The notes under the pieces: generated by a model
Database searches by the model: none
The model's input: the letters and a program-made list of their open reading frames with translations, nothing else
Told to the model about the DNA's origin: nothing
Position numbers and translations under genes: made by a program
Part shown: in pieces, positions 1-10,700 of the stretch
How positions within the stretch are numbered: position 1 is the first letter of the stretch
How the letters are laid out: each line of letters begins with the position of its first letter
Origin: Liolophura sinensis
Taxonomy: Eukaryota; Mollusca; Polyplacophora; Chitonida; Chitonidae
Reading direction: 5' to 3'
DNA length: 64,000 bases
NCBI RefSeq assembly: GCF_032854445.1
Contig: NC_088300.1
Coordinates: 47,423,682 to 47,487,681 of the forward strand

Positions 1-1149
1 GATGCCTCAGGCATGGAGCCTGATCAGAGTATCCTGTGTACCTGCGATAATAGTATTGACCTCTTCAGCTCTGAATCAGTATGTGCCAGCCCACAAATTA
101 TGGACAACAAAATATATACGAATCGAGGAAACCCTTTCTCCAGTCCAGACCTTTCTTCTGGGCTAACAAGGATGCTGAGTCCGTCCTTACAGCAGAATCA
201 CGAGCAAGGAAATTCTATAAAGGATGGACTGTTGAGAAGTTCTCCTGGCATACCACACGACTTGTCCAGTATGAAGGTATTTCTGAATGATTCAGGGGTA
301 AACACTGTCTCCACTCCTCAAACATCTTCAGTAAAGCTTAGGGAAAGAGTGCCATTTGACAGCCCAGATCTGTGCAGCATCAGTCCAGGGTATGGATACT
401 TCTATCTGGAGACCTCTCTGCTAAATGACACCACAGGGTCACAGATTAGAGAGCCTCTGACTCCAACAACATGTAACAAGGAAATGAAAGTGCAACCGAC
501 AAGGATTGAGTGTGAAAAGAAAAGTGCTGAATGTGATAATGATGATATACTGGTAACTCTAAGTAAAACTGCAGACATGGTTGGACCAGTAGAGGTGAAT
601 GCAGTTGACTGTGGAAAGGAGTCGAAAGAAACTGTTACTAAAGCCAGATCACCACTGAATGAGATGTGCTATGCATCAATATGCACAAGCAAAAACTTGA
701 ACAAAACCAAACAATTGTGTCAATGTAGTGAAGGTTTTGACCTCCACAAGGACAATCTGCATACACAAAATGTTTCAAAGAGTATTGTCTCTGCTGTGTC
801 TAGCATATTGTCAACAAGTTGTCAGCCTGTTTCTGCTGATATTTCGAAACAATCTTCCATTTGTAAGGAATTATCATCAGGTAAAGAAAATAAGCTGACA
901 AGGAAAACTAAAAAACAAGGTAAATCTAACTGCTCTTCAAAGAGCACTCAGAAGATTGAGGAGCCTGATCATGTAGATTTCTGCATTGACAAAATAGCAA
1001 AACTACATGTGAAGGAAAATGCATCAGACTTAAACCCAACCAGTCCCTTGGCACTAGTTGACAGACTCAAGTCAAAATTTGCCTCATTGGGCACAGTACC
1101 AATTTCAGGGGAAACTATATTAAGTGTGAAGAAGGTAAACTCGAAATAA
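1..1149 (+). CDS. 3' end of an unidentified Ser/Thr-rich protein gene (partial)
   Basis: One frame is open from the first base of the window to a TAA at 1147-1149, about 382 codons. The upstream part of the gene lies outside. The protein is hydrophilic and rich in Ser, Thr, Asn and Lys, with no membrane segment and no enzyme motif that I recognise. It has many SP/TP pairs (SSPDLS, DSPDLCSISP, PLTPTT, NPTSPLAL), which could be proline-directed kinase sites, and a Lys-rich stretch near residue 300 (KLTRKTKKQGK). The most helix-like, conserved-looking part is the end, around LALVDRLKSKFASLG. A donor-like AAG|GTAAAC sits just before the stop, so this could be an internal exon, but an AATAAA at 1263 favours a true 3' end. 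I do not recognise the family. The size and codon use look like real coding sequence, as if a large final exon. Confidence 0.6.
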   Translation, partial: DASGMEPDQSILCTCDNSIDLFSSESVCASPQIMDNKIYTNRGNPFSSPDLSSGLTRMLSPSLQQNHEQGNSIKDGLLRSSPGIPHDLSSMKVFLNDSGVNTVSTPQTSSVKLRERVPFDSPDLCSISPGYGYFYLETSLLNDTTGSQIREPLTPTTCNKEMKVQPTRIECEKKSAECDNDDILVTLSKTADMVGPVEVNAVDCGKESKETVTKARSPLNEMCYASICTSKNLNKTKQLCQCSEGFDLHKDNLHTQNVSKSIVSAVSSILSTSCQPVSADISKQSSICKELSSGKENKLTRKTKKQGKSNCSSKSTQKIEEPDHVDFCIDKIAKLHVKENASDLNPTSPLALVDRLKSKFASLGTVPISGETILSVKKVNSK

Positions 1150-1262
1150 GAGGTGAATTATTTGACAAACTCCAATTTCTTACACTTTCCTTGTGCTTCA
1201 GTGGCGAGATAATTTCTTGCAAGTAATTTATTAAAGTAATTACAAATGAATTACAAGTAATT

Positions 1263-1268
1263 AATAAA
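1263..1268 (+). terminator. Candidate poly(A) signal of the first gene
   Basis: An AATAAA lies about 115 bases after the TAA of the unidentified gene, in AT-rich sequence. Spacing and orientation fit a short 3' UTR. Chance occurrence is possible in DNA this AT-rich. Confidence 0.4.
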
Positions 1269-2070
1269 AGGAAATAATTTTAAATGTGTGAAAAAGAGGT
1301 ACATAAATAATGTGCTTTGTCTAAATGCCTGTCTATGAAACGTAAGTATCACATATATCTGGTTTCAGCAATATATTAGGCATAAAAAGATGATTTTGGG
1401 TCCATTTGATGATATTGACTTTAGGTGTACAAGTCTAATATTTATCAACATCATATTGTTTTGTATGTGATATTTACATTATGCTTACTAAAATGTGAGA
1501 TTATTATTGTGATGTTCAGCTGTGAAATGATGCCTTTCACTGAAGCACAAAATTTTTCCTCCTTTTATTATGAAAATTTTTTTTGAGAAAAATTCTCTGA
1601 ATTTAACTAAGAATAATGAAAAAATATTGAGGTGTCTGAGGCAGTTTTCTTGTTTTTTTATCCCAGTGTCGGAACAGTCAGTTCATGTTTGATTTATTGA
1701 TACACATTTCTATCACCAAGTGGTTCCATTTGTTATTAAATGCATCTCACAATATCTTGTATTGCACTGAACTGAGTCAACTTCATCATGTTTATTCCAG
1801 TGACAAATGGGCATGTACCGCGTATGTTTTAACACATTTGATTTCTGGAAACCTTTACAGTGGTTATTTTATTAAAATTAAATTTTTTTTTAAATGTTAT
1901 TTTTGGATTTTTTTGTTGCATAGAAAGGGCCATATCTAGAAAAATACTAAAGGTTCTGATCCCAAAACTTTAAAAGTAACATTGTGAAGTTATATAAAAT
2001 GCAACTCAAATTGATGTGCTTTCTGTGGCCTTTTAAGAAACGAAAAAAAATTATGTAGAAACTTAACTTT

Positions 2071-2806
2071 ATAATAATAATAATCAAGTAAAAATAAGTC
2101 AAGGCATCACCACATGAATGTGAAAGGTTTCACAAGCTGGAGCTGTAACAAAACCTTTTTGTGGGACAGTATTAAGGTATTATCTACGAAACCACATTGG
2201 AAGAAGCGAAAAATTTAGCATTTATTACTAAGAAATACAATACTTAACTGTGTTATTCAGATCAACAATATATGGGATAAGTTTATTAGATAGATGTAAC
2301 TCCATTTCAGACATATTTCCTGACCATAAAATAATTTTACATTTGACAACTACAACCTGTCAGTAGTACCTATGGCATGATCACATGGTCACAGCAGATT
2401 ATTGTCTTTAAAAGATGTATGATGTGGTTAAATATTGTTTTATAGGATATTGACGCTTATATCGCATTCTGTTTAGTGATAATTTGATATGGTTTTAACA
2501 TTTGAAAGACACACTGTAAACTCTGTGACATTCCAGAATACTGTATTATTATTACAGTGTAATACAGTGTATTGTGACCCTATTCTAGATTGTTGATGTG
2601 TATCTCATGTTTTCCATAAGCCTTTATGACGTTCTCCTTGCATTGTGATGTAATGATGTGGTTACAAGTAAACATTGCCAATGATTGGCTTTTGTATATT
2701 TGAACATTCCACAGTGATTAATTGATCCTGGCATGTGGATCGAAAGTTTGTGAAACCTTTAAATTTGCGTGGAGGTGCCTTGACTTCATTATTATCATCA
2801 TTATAG
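2071..2806. mobile_element. Non-autonomous DNA element with about 70-bp inverted ends
   Basis: The left arm (about 2071-2140: ATAAT repeats, then AGTCAAGGCATCACCAC, then GAAAGGTTTCACAAGC) is matched in reverse complement by the right arm (about 2740-2806: TTTGTGAAACCTTT, then GTGGAGGTGCCTTGACT, then ATTATTATCATCATTAT). The arms differ at several sites. The interior of about 600 bp has no open frame. This is the layout of a MITE. The arm ends are AT-rich, so the exact boundary and the target-site duplication are unclear. Confidence 0.6.
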
Positions 2807-2984
2807 GTTTGTTCAATTTACTCGTTAGTTTCAATAAAATACATCTTGATTAGCTTGCTGTTCGAGCCCAGATGTTTTACAGAACTAAAATCACTGTAGA
2901 TATGGCCCTGATTGAAGGTTATGATCTCACATAGTAATTCATGTACATTAAACTAATATAATCTGTGTTCAAACCTGGACTGAC

Positions 2985-3165
2985 TTCATAGTTCCAGGCC
3001 CTCATTGAACGAGGAGTATAAATGATAAATGTCTTTGGCTGAACGTTTCTTAGTTTGAGATTAGTGTGGTCATGTGTTCAAATCCTGTTCACACCATTGC
3101 ATAAGTGAAATATACTGTTGAGTGCAGCTTTAAACACAAACCCACAAATTCAATGCCCCAGTCAC
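2985..3165 (+). repeat. Relic of a tRNA-derived SINE
   Basis: A B-box-like GTGTTCAAATCCTG at about 3076-3089 is followed by a stretch resembling other SINE bodies in this window (CATAAGTGAAATAT, then GCAGCTTTAAACACAAA). The head is too degraded to fold as a tRNA. Family assignment is weak. Confidence 0.35.
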
Positions 3166-3266
3166 TGCATAGATCAAAATCAGATATGAATAAAACACTG
3201 GCTGAACACTTCTGTCTGATTTTGGTTTGCATAATAAATTCCAAACACCATGTAATAAAACAGTAG

Positions 3267-3382
3267 TGGGTTTCCCCCGTGCTCTGACTGGTTTCCTCCC
3301 ACAGAAATGCTGGCTGCTGTCATGGAACTGAAGTATTCATGAGCAAGGCAGAAAACAACAATCAAGTAAATAAATAAATAAA
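3267..3382 (+). repeat. Family A SINE, 5'-truncated
   Basis: Matches the 3' half of the common SINE: GGGTTTCCCCCG, then GGTTTCCTCCCAC, then ATGCTGGCTGCTGTCAT, a diverged CAATCAAGTAAATAAATAAA end. The tRNA-like head is absent. Confidence 0.75.
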
Positions 3383-4167
3383 ACAGTAGTTGAACAACTT
3401 GGTCGAGGATGGTGGATTTACATTTTTCAAGATGGAGTGGGAGCGATGGTTGGGAGTATATCATGTACAAACACTTTACTCAGATATCGCTTTATCTTTT
3501 ACATTGAAAGTTTTCTGCATAAATTAAGTACCGGTACATTGGTATTTAGAAACTACCAAAGGAGACTGCGGTATCTTAGTCCTATTGTATCACTGGGGCC
3601 ACTCTCACAAACGTTCGTAAGTATTTCTCTTATCTTTTTTCATAAATGGCGTTGATAGGGTTATAGTGTCACAAGGCGTCGTCATTTACGACAAGTCAAG
3701 AAAACGTGGTTTAAAGGTTTTGTGGTAGTGACCGTTGGTACTGACATTGGTCTAGGGGGAGACAACTCCAATGCTCTTCTCAACATCGAGGTAAGAAAGC
3801 ACACATAACACGTGCGCCTTGTTGACAATTTGGAATCGTTATTCACACTGAGTTGCAAAGCATTCGGTAAGCATGAGTTCAGTGATATTGTTTAGGAACG
3901 TAGATCAGATTGTGTTTTCATCTTTCGATGAGTAGCAGCCACATCTTTGACATGCCTTTTGTATAACTTTGCCAGTCCGAATGTTTCAAACAGGCGCTGT
4001 TGTTGTATTATGTACGATCCGTGCGTTTTGATCCATTTATTTTGTTCGATGTACCGTCTTGCATGCGCTGTATCTTTAATAAGATTGTCAGATTATAGCA
4101 TACCGTTCGTGCCTCTCACCTTGGTTCTGATATTTCAAAATGACTAGTCATAGTCCTGTTTCGTAGT

Positions 4168-4322
4168 TCGGACAAGCTCTGCTTCGTCCGAGATTCTTTG
4201 GGCAGTTTGGCAAAATTTGTCCAACTCAAGGATGGTCCCAAACCACCGTCAGAAGGTTTTTAATTGGATCGTGCTCTGTCGTAGGTTTGGGCCATCCTTG
4301 GCAAGACAAAATTTTGCCAAAT
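4168..4322. repeat. Imperfect inverted repeat (hairpin) near the NOP14 5' region
   Basis: The left arm at about 4206-4251 (TTGGCAAAATTTGTC, then CAAGGATGGTCCCAAAC) pairs with the right arm at about 4277-4322 (GTTTGGGCCATCCTTG, then GACAAAATTTTGCCAA) across a loop of about 25 bases. A separate small hairpin, TCGGAC to GTCCGA, lies at about 4168-4191. It may be a small foldback transposon remnant. Its position places it in the NOP14 promoter or 5' UTR intron. Confidence 0.6.
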
Positions 4323-4788
4323 CTAATGTCGGCAAACTCAGACAAAGCTATTCTATGTTTATGTATACATTGAAGGCACTTTACTTGCACGACGGAACAG
4401 CATGCAAATGATTGGGGAAAACATGTTATTTACACAATGCTTTCACCACTGTGTCTGTATGAGTAAATCATGTTGGCCTGAGTAAAACAATGAATGACTG
4501 CAGCTGGATATCCATGGTCTCAAGTAAACGAAACACAAGGACTGACTTACCCTGCACTTCTCGGTTCTCAATATGCTGATGTTGCGACATGGTTATCTGT
4601 AATCCTTTCCCACTTCTGCATCTGACGTATGTAACCTAAATGATATGCTTTGGCCCTCTCCGTATACATGGCCTTAACCACTGAACTGTAAATTGCTTCA
4701 AAAAGATTATTTTTATAAGTAGTTCCAAATAATTTAGAAATTATTTCATTTCTTGCATTAAACAGTTGTTTTTTTTTTCAGTTGAAAT

Positions 4789-7700
4789 ATGGCAAAGAAG
4801 AAAAAAGGTTCAGTAGACAAAGTGCTTTCCAAGAAAAAGAATGTGGAGACGAAAGTGAATCCCTTTGAAGTGAAGCTGAATAAACAGAAGCATGACATTT
4901 TGGGCAAGAAGATGTCCAAATTTGACAAGGGGGCTCCTGGACTGTCTCGTTCCAAGGCAATGAGGAAGGTAACGTATTTGGAAAGATTTTATCATTGTAA
5001 CCTTTTGAGCTAAAATTTGAACTTCAGTATTTGGGAGTGAATCATGGTCTTGTAGTTAAAGGCTCTTTTCTTTCAGGCACTAGTACAAATGAGGTACAGG
5101 TTCGAACCCAGTCATGAACAGGGGGATTTTAGATTGGCCTGCTATCACTGCTTGTGGGCTAAACATAGTGTTTGCATTGCTCTAGTGGTTGTTTCATGTG
5201 GATAACGTGTACTTGGTTGCTCAGTATTTACAGATTTTCATACAGAAGAATTTGCTGGCATGGTAAAAACTAAAAGAGAGATTTATTTTTAATCTATCAG
5301 CACACAATAAAGGTCTGTACTCTTTCATTCAGTAATCCTAAAATTGGTCTTTTATCCGGGACAGCATATGCTACCCTTTGTGCAAAAATTTAAACTTCAG
5401 TATTTGGGAGTGAGTCATGGTCTTGTAGGTAAAGGCTCTTTTCTTTCAGTCACTAGTACAAATGAGGTGCAGGTTCAAACCCAGTGGTGAACAGGGGGAT
5501 TTTAGATTGGCCTGCTATCACTGCTTGTGGGCTAAACATAGTGTTTGCATTGTTCTAGTGGTTGTTTCATGTGGATAACATGTACTTGGTTGCTCAGTAT
5601 TTAAAGATTTTAATACAGAAGAATTTGCTGGCATGGTAAAAGCTAAAAGAGAGATTTATTTTTAATCTATCAGCACACATTAAAGGTCTGTACACTTTCA
5701 TTCAGTAATCTTAAAACTGGTCTTTTATCTGGGACAGTATATGCTAAACAAATCAGTTACAGGTTAGTAAATGTCATGATTTTGTGTGATTAATATTTAG
5801 GCTAATTCTTGTAATTTTGTGGACAGATAGTAGTCCTGAAAGCATAATATTACATATTTTTTGGTGTTGGATTTTGTTAACAGGTTGGAAGTAAACCCAA
5901 CCCCCTCACAGTGCTGGTTGTCTAATTCCATGTCTTTGTTTAAACACAATTCCATGCGCTTTTCAGAGAAAGGAGAAACTTCTGAAGGAGTTGGAACAGA
6001 AGGATAGTGCCAATGTGTTCATAGATAAACGTCTGGGCGAGAACAATCCAAATCTGAGTGTGGAGGAGAAGATGACCCAGAGATTTGCCCTGGAGAAAAA
6101 GGTACAGTAGCATTGTGATTTGCCAGCTCTCTTATATTATTATTGGTAGCAGTTTTTGTTTATATTTACTGTTAAGAGAACCTGAGAAAGCATAAACACT
6201 GGAGGTTATAGGTTGATGGTGGCTTTGGAAAACAAAAGCTATTGTACATGCAGCCTTTGTCTCAAGTTATTTCTTATGCAAAAAGGAATAAAGACCTGTA
6301 TTTGCTGCATTCATCAAACTTCATGCAGCAAATACTGTTGTAACTTTGATTTTAACCTCTGTTTAAGTATGTCTTTCAAAATATGGCAGAAAAACTGGCA
6401 TTGTGGGTCATGCCTTATTCATTCATTCTTATTTTCAGTTCTAATATATAAACATTTTTAACAAAAGTTGTTCACCTGAATTGTTATGTAACCAGTAAAA
6501 AATGTTCTTGAACAAATTGTCGTATACAGATCTTTTCCAACTTTTATTGTCAGTGATGAGGCCTTATAATGTTAAAATCTAGGCATTGTAGTATTGAAAA
6601 CATATAAAAAGTTCTATGAAAATGGGCACTGGATTACAGATACACATGTTGTTTACAGAGAAGTCATGAGAAGGGCTCCCTGTTTAACCTGGATGAGGAC
6701 ATAGAACTGACCCATTATGGCCAGTCCCTGGCTGAGATGGAGAAGTTTGAGGCTCCAGAGATCAGTGATGATGATCTGGATGCAGGCAATCTCGATGGTA
6801 AGCTCAGACTTACAAATCACCTGAATCAGCAAGTCAGCCGAGGTATAGCTTGGACACGCTAATGACGTAAATCACCTGAATCAGCAAGTCAGCCGAGGCA
6901 TAGCTTGGACACGCTAATGACGTAAATCACCTGAATCAGCAAGTCAGCCGAGGCATAGCTTGGACACGCTAATGACGTAAATCACCTGAATCAGCAAGTC
7001 AGCCGAGGCATAGCTTAGACACGCTAATGACGTAAATCACCTGAATCAGCAAGTCAGCCGAGGCATAGCTTAGACACACTAATGACGTAAATCACCTGAA
7101 TCAGCAAGTGAGCTGAGGTATAGCTTAGACACACTAATGACGTAAATCACCTGAATCAGCAAGTGAGCTGAGGTATAGCTTAGACACCCTAATGACGTAA
7201 ATCACCTGAATCAGCAAGTCAGCTGATGTATAGCTTAGACACGCTAATGACGTAAATCACCTGAATCAGCAAGTGAGCTGAGGTATAGCTTAGACACCCT
7301 AATGACGTAAATCACCTGAATCAGCAAGTCAGCTGATGTATAGCTTAGACACACTAATGACGTAAATCACCTGAATCAGCAAGTCAGCTGAGGTATAGCT
7401 TAGACACCCTAATGACGTAAATCACCTGAATCAGCAAGTGAGCTGAGGTATAGCTTAGACACACTAATGACATAAATCGCCTGAATCAGCAAGTCAGCTG
7501 AGGTATAGCTTAGACACACTAATGACATAAATCGCCTGAATCAGCAAGTCAGCTGAGGTATAGCTTAGACACACTAATGACATAAATCGCCTGAATCAGC
7601 AAGTGAGTTGATGTATAGCTTAGACACACTAATGACATAAATCGCCTGAATCAGCAAGTGAGCTGATGTATAGCTTAGACACACTAATGACATAAAGCAT

Positions 7701-10700
7701 CTAAATCCCCAAGCCATCTTAAGTGTGGCGTTGACGCATGGATCTGCCGAATCGTTGCTTGGGTGTTTACTTTATACTTAGCAATTTATCAATCATATGA
7801 TGATAAGACGTCATTAGGTGTGTCTGTACATATATCAGGTTTTCTTGTGGCAGGGCGACAACCCACCCAGGCACATTATGCTGACACCGGGCCGACCATT
7901 TCTGGACCCTGGATCATGAAAAAATCTTAGTTCAGTCAAAATATTAATCATTAAATTTGCTATGTTCCTTTGTGTTATTTTACCTGAAATTTGTTGTACA
8001 AATAATGTACATGTTCCTAGAATTTACGTTTTCAAGTTTGTTTCGTGATCCTTCGAGCTGTTTCCGTGCTCTAACCTCACAAAGCAATAAGTATCATTTT
8101 TTTTGTCTTCAGTATAACTCAATCAGGCTTTGATCCCAGGTCTCTCGACTCTAAGGCAGACACTCTAACCATTAGACCACTGAAGCGGTCTCAATTTGTA
8201 TGTAAGCACTATGATTGCTGTCTGTAAACTTTATGGAAACCACTGTGGTATTATGATCTTTGGTGTCATTTTAGGTGATGTGTCATCAGAACTTTTTGGA
8301 GGATTTCTAAAAAAGTCTGATGAAAAAGGTGATGACAAGCCATGGAAAGAAAGGCTTCAAGAGATCATCAGTAAATCTAAAAAGGCAAAGGTAAAATACT
8401 CTTTTAAATCATTCAGTGTGTGGATGTAGAGTACATTTTGTATTACTGGGTTTGCCAGTACTATAATTTTCGTGTTACTTAGTAATCATATGTCATAACA
8501 CTTCTTTATTTAAAGTCGAGTACGTTGAACTTTGACTCTATTGCATCTGTATTATTCAGACAAAATGTAGAAATGAATAATAAAAAGAACATTGCAAAGT
8601 GGAACTGGAACACATTTAAATGTTACTCTCATCAAAGGTGAAAATTATAAACGGCTTAAGGCTTTGCATATTATTATTTTTTTTTTTCACTTCTGGACTC
8701 GTACTGTATTTATGATATAACAAACGTTGCCAAGCAATATCCATTGTAAATTTCACTGGCACTGGCATTTTTTCCAAGATTGGCCTCTCATTTAGTGCTG
8801 GCATTTTGGGTGCTCAGAGGGAACATCAGAAAAATGTGAGAAATTCGATAATGCTGTTCCTCAAGAAATTTAAATGAGTAAATGTGAAAAAAATGTGAAC
8901 AATCTTTTTTTTTCCAGCAAGAAAGACAGACAGAGCGGGACCAGGCTGTTGAGATGACAGAGAAATTGGACCAGCAGTGGAAAGAGTTGCAGGCCCTTGT
9001 CACGGGGTCAAAGGTCAGCTTGATACACATTCCCAATTCGCCATGACTTACAAAGGTGTTCACTTCACTAATAGATCTTATATCCTTTACCATTAAAGTA
9101 ACTTCTGTATGATTAAGAACTAAACAGTAATCAGTGACAGTTCTTTAAAAAAAGAGCAAAAGCGAATATTTCTTGATTTTGTCCATGTTAATCTGTTAAA
9201 AAAAGCTATCACATTACTCACCAGTAGTAGTTAACTCTTCAAATCTGTGCTGCTGTAAATGTTATAATTACATTTTGATAACCAGAAAGGTGGCAAGGTT
9301 GAAGAACCCGCTCGTCAGGTGGATGACTACGACATTGCTGTGAGGGAACTCAAGTTTGAAATCAAAGGAACGGTAAGTCAGCAAAATTCAGGTAAAGATG
9401 GATTTTAGAGGCTTGCTAATTTTAACAACATTATCTGATATGGTAATGTTTGAAATAGTTCTTTTGTTGTCTACACATAGGTGAAATTATAGATTTTCTT
9501 CACTGTTGAATGTGTTATTTCACATGTTAGATATTTCCCACCCAGACATAGTGACATCAAAAAAACATTTGGTTATATGACTTTCCAATCTGAGCTCAGA
9601 GGGATATTGTCATAATACCAGTTTAGTCAAGTTGAGCATTCCTACGTCACGCGCCAATGAGACCATGATGAGATCGCACGCAGGTCATATAATGTATGGA
9701 TATGGTTGAATGGTTGATGCCACAATTGACCTACAGACCATAAAAGTATGTGTTATATTGTTTCAAATACTCAGATGTTTGGATTGTTGCCAGCCTTCAG
9801 ATCGCTTGAAAACAGAGGAGGAACTTGCACAGGAAGAAGTGGAGAGGCTCCAAAATCTAGAGGTAAGGGAGAGGCTCCAAAATCTAGAGGTAAAGGAGAG
9901 ATTCCAAAAGTTAGCGGTAAGGGAGAGACTCCAAAAGCTAGAGGTAAGGGAGAGATTCGAAAAGTTACAAACAAAGAGAGGCTCCAAAATCTAGAGGTAA
10001 GGGAGAGGCTCTAAAATCTAGAGGTAAAGGAGAGATTCCAAAAGTTAGCGGTAAGGGAGAGACTCCAAAAGCTAGAGGTAAGGGAGAGACTCCAAAAGCT
10101 AGAGGTAAGGAAGAGATTCCAAAAGCTAGAGGTAAGGGAGAGACTCCAAAAGCTAGAGGTAAGGGAGAGACTCCAAAAGCTAGAGGTAAAGGAGAGATTC
10201 CAAAAGTTAGCGGTAAGGGAGAGACTCCAAAAGCTAGAGGTAAGGGAGAGACTCCAAAAGCTAGAGGTAAGGAAGAGATTCCAAAAGCTAGAGGTAAGGG
10301 AGAGACTCCAAAAGCTAGAGGTAAGGGAGAGACTCTAAAAGCTAGAGGTAAGGAAGAGATTCCAAAAGCTAGAGATAAGGGAGAGACTCCAAAAGCTAGA
10401 GGTAAGGGAGAGATTCCAAAAGCTAGAGGTAAGGGAGAGGCTCCAAAAGTTACAAGCAAACAGAGGCTCCAAAATCTAGAGGTAAGGGAGAGATTCCAAA
10501 AGCTAGAGGTAAGGGAGAGACTCCAAAAGCTAGAGGTAAGGAAGAGATTCCAAAAGCTAGAGGTAAGGGAGATATTCCAAAAGCTAGAGGTAAGGAAGAG
10601 ATTCCAAAAGCTAGAGGTACGGGAGAGACTCCAAAAGCTAGAGGTAAGGGAGAGATTCCAAAAGCTAGAGGTAAGGGAGAGATTCCTAAAGTTTCAGGTA

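Larger units (their letters stand above)
1150..4781. other. Intergenic stretch before NOP14
   Basis: AT-rich DNA with no coding frame I can support. It holds an inverted-repeat element at 2071-2806, a tRNA-like SINE relic near 2985-3165, a truncated family A SINE at 3267-3382 and a hairpin-forming sequence at 4168-4322. The part at about 3600-3900 is less AT-rich and unique, so it is the likeliest place for the NOP14 promoter. The NOP14 start codon is 8 bases after a polypyrimidine-AG acceptor (AG at 4780-4781), so at least one untranslated first exon must lie in this stretch. I cannot place it. Confidence 0.5.

Noticed and set aside
1133-1149. Reading the first gene as spliced at AAG|GTAAAC instead of ending at TAA
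   Set aside because: Possible, but no continuing coding exon is recognisable before NOP14, and an AATAAA follows at 1263. I kept the stop as the gene end with modest confidence.
5035-5112. Possible tRNA gene with a perfect GGTTCGAACCC B-box
   Set aside because: No acceptor stem or anticodon arm pairs properly, and the unit is duplicated as part of a longer SINE-like block.
6814-7715. CRISPR-like array
   Set aside because: Units are contiguous, 55 bp, without unique spacers, in an intron of an animal gene. It is a minisatellite.
8113-8192. Possible tRNA gene on the minus strand
   Set aside because: The head of a family C SINE resembles a tRNA (A and B boxes), but it runs straight into the SINE body and I cannot fold a full cloverleaf.
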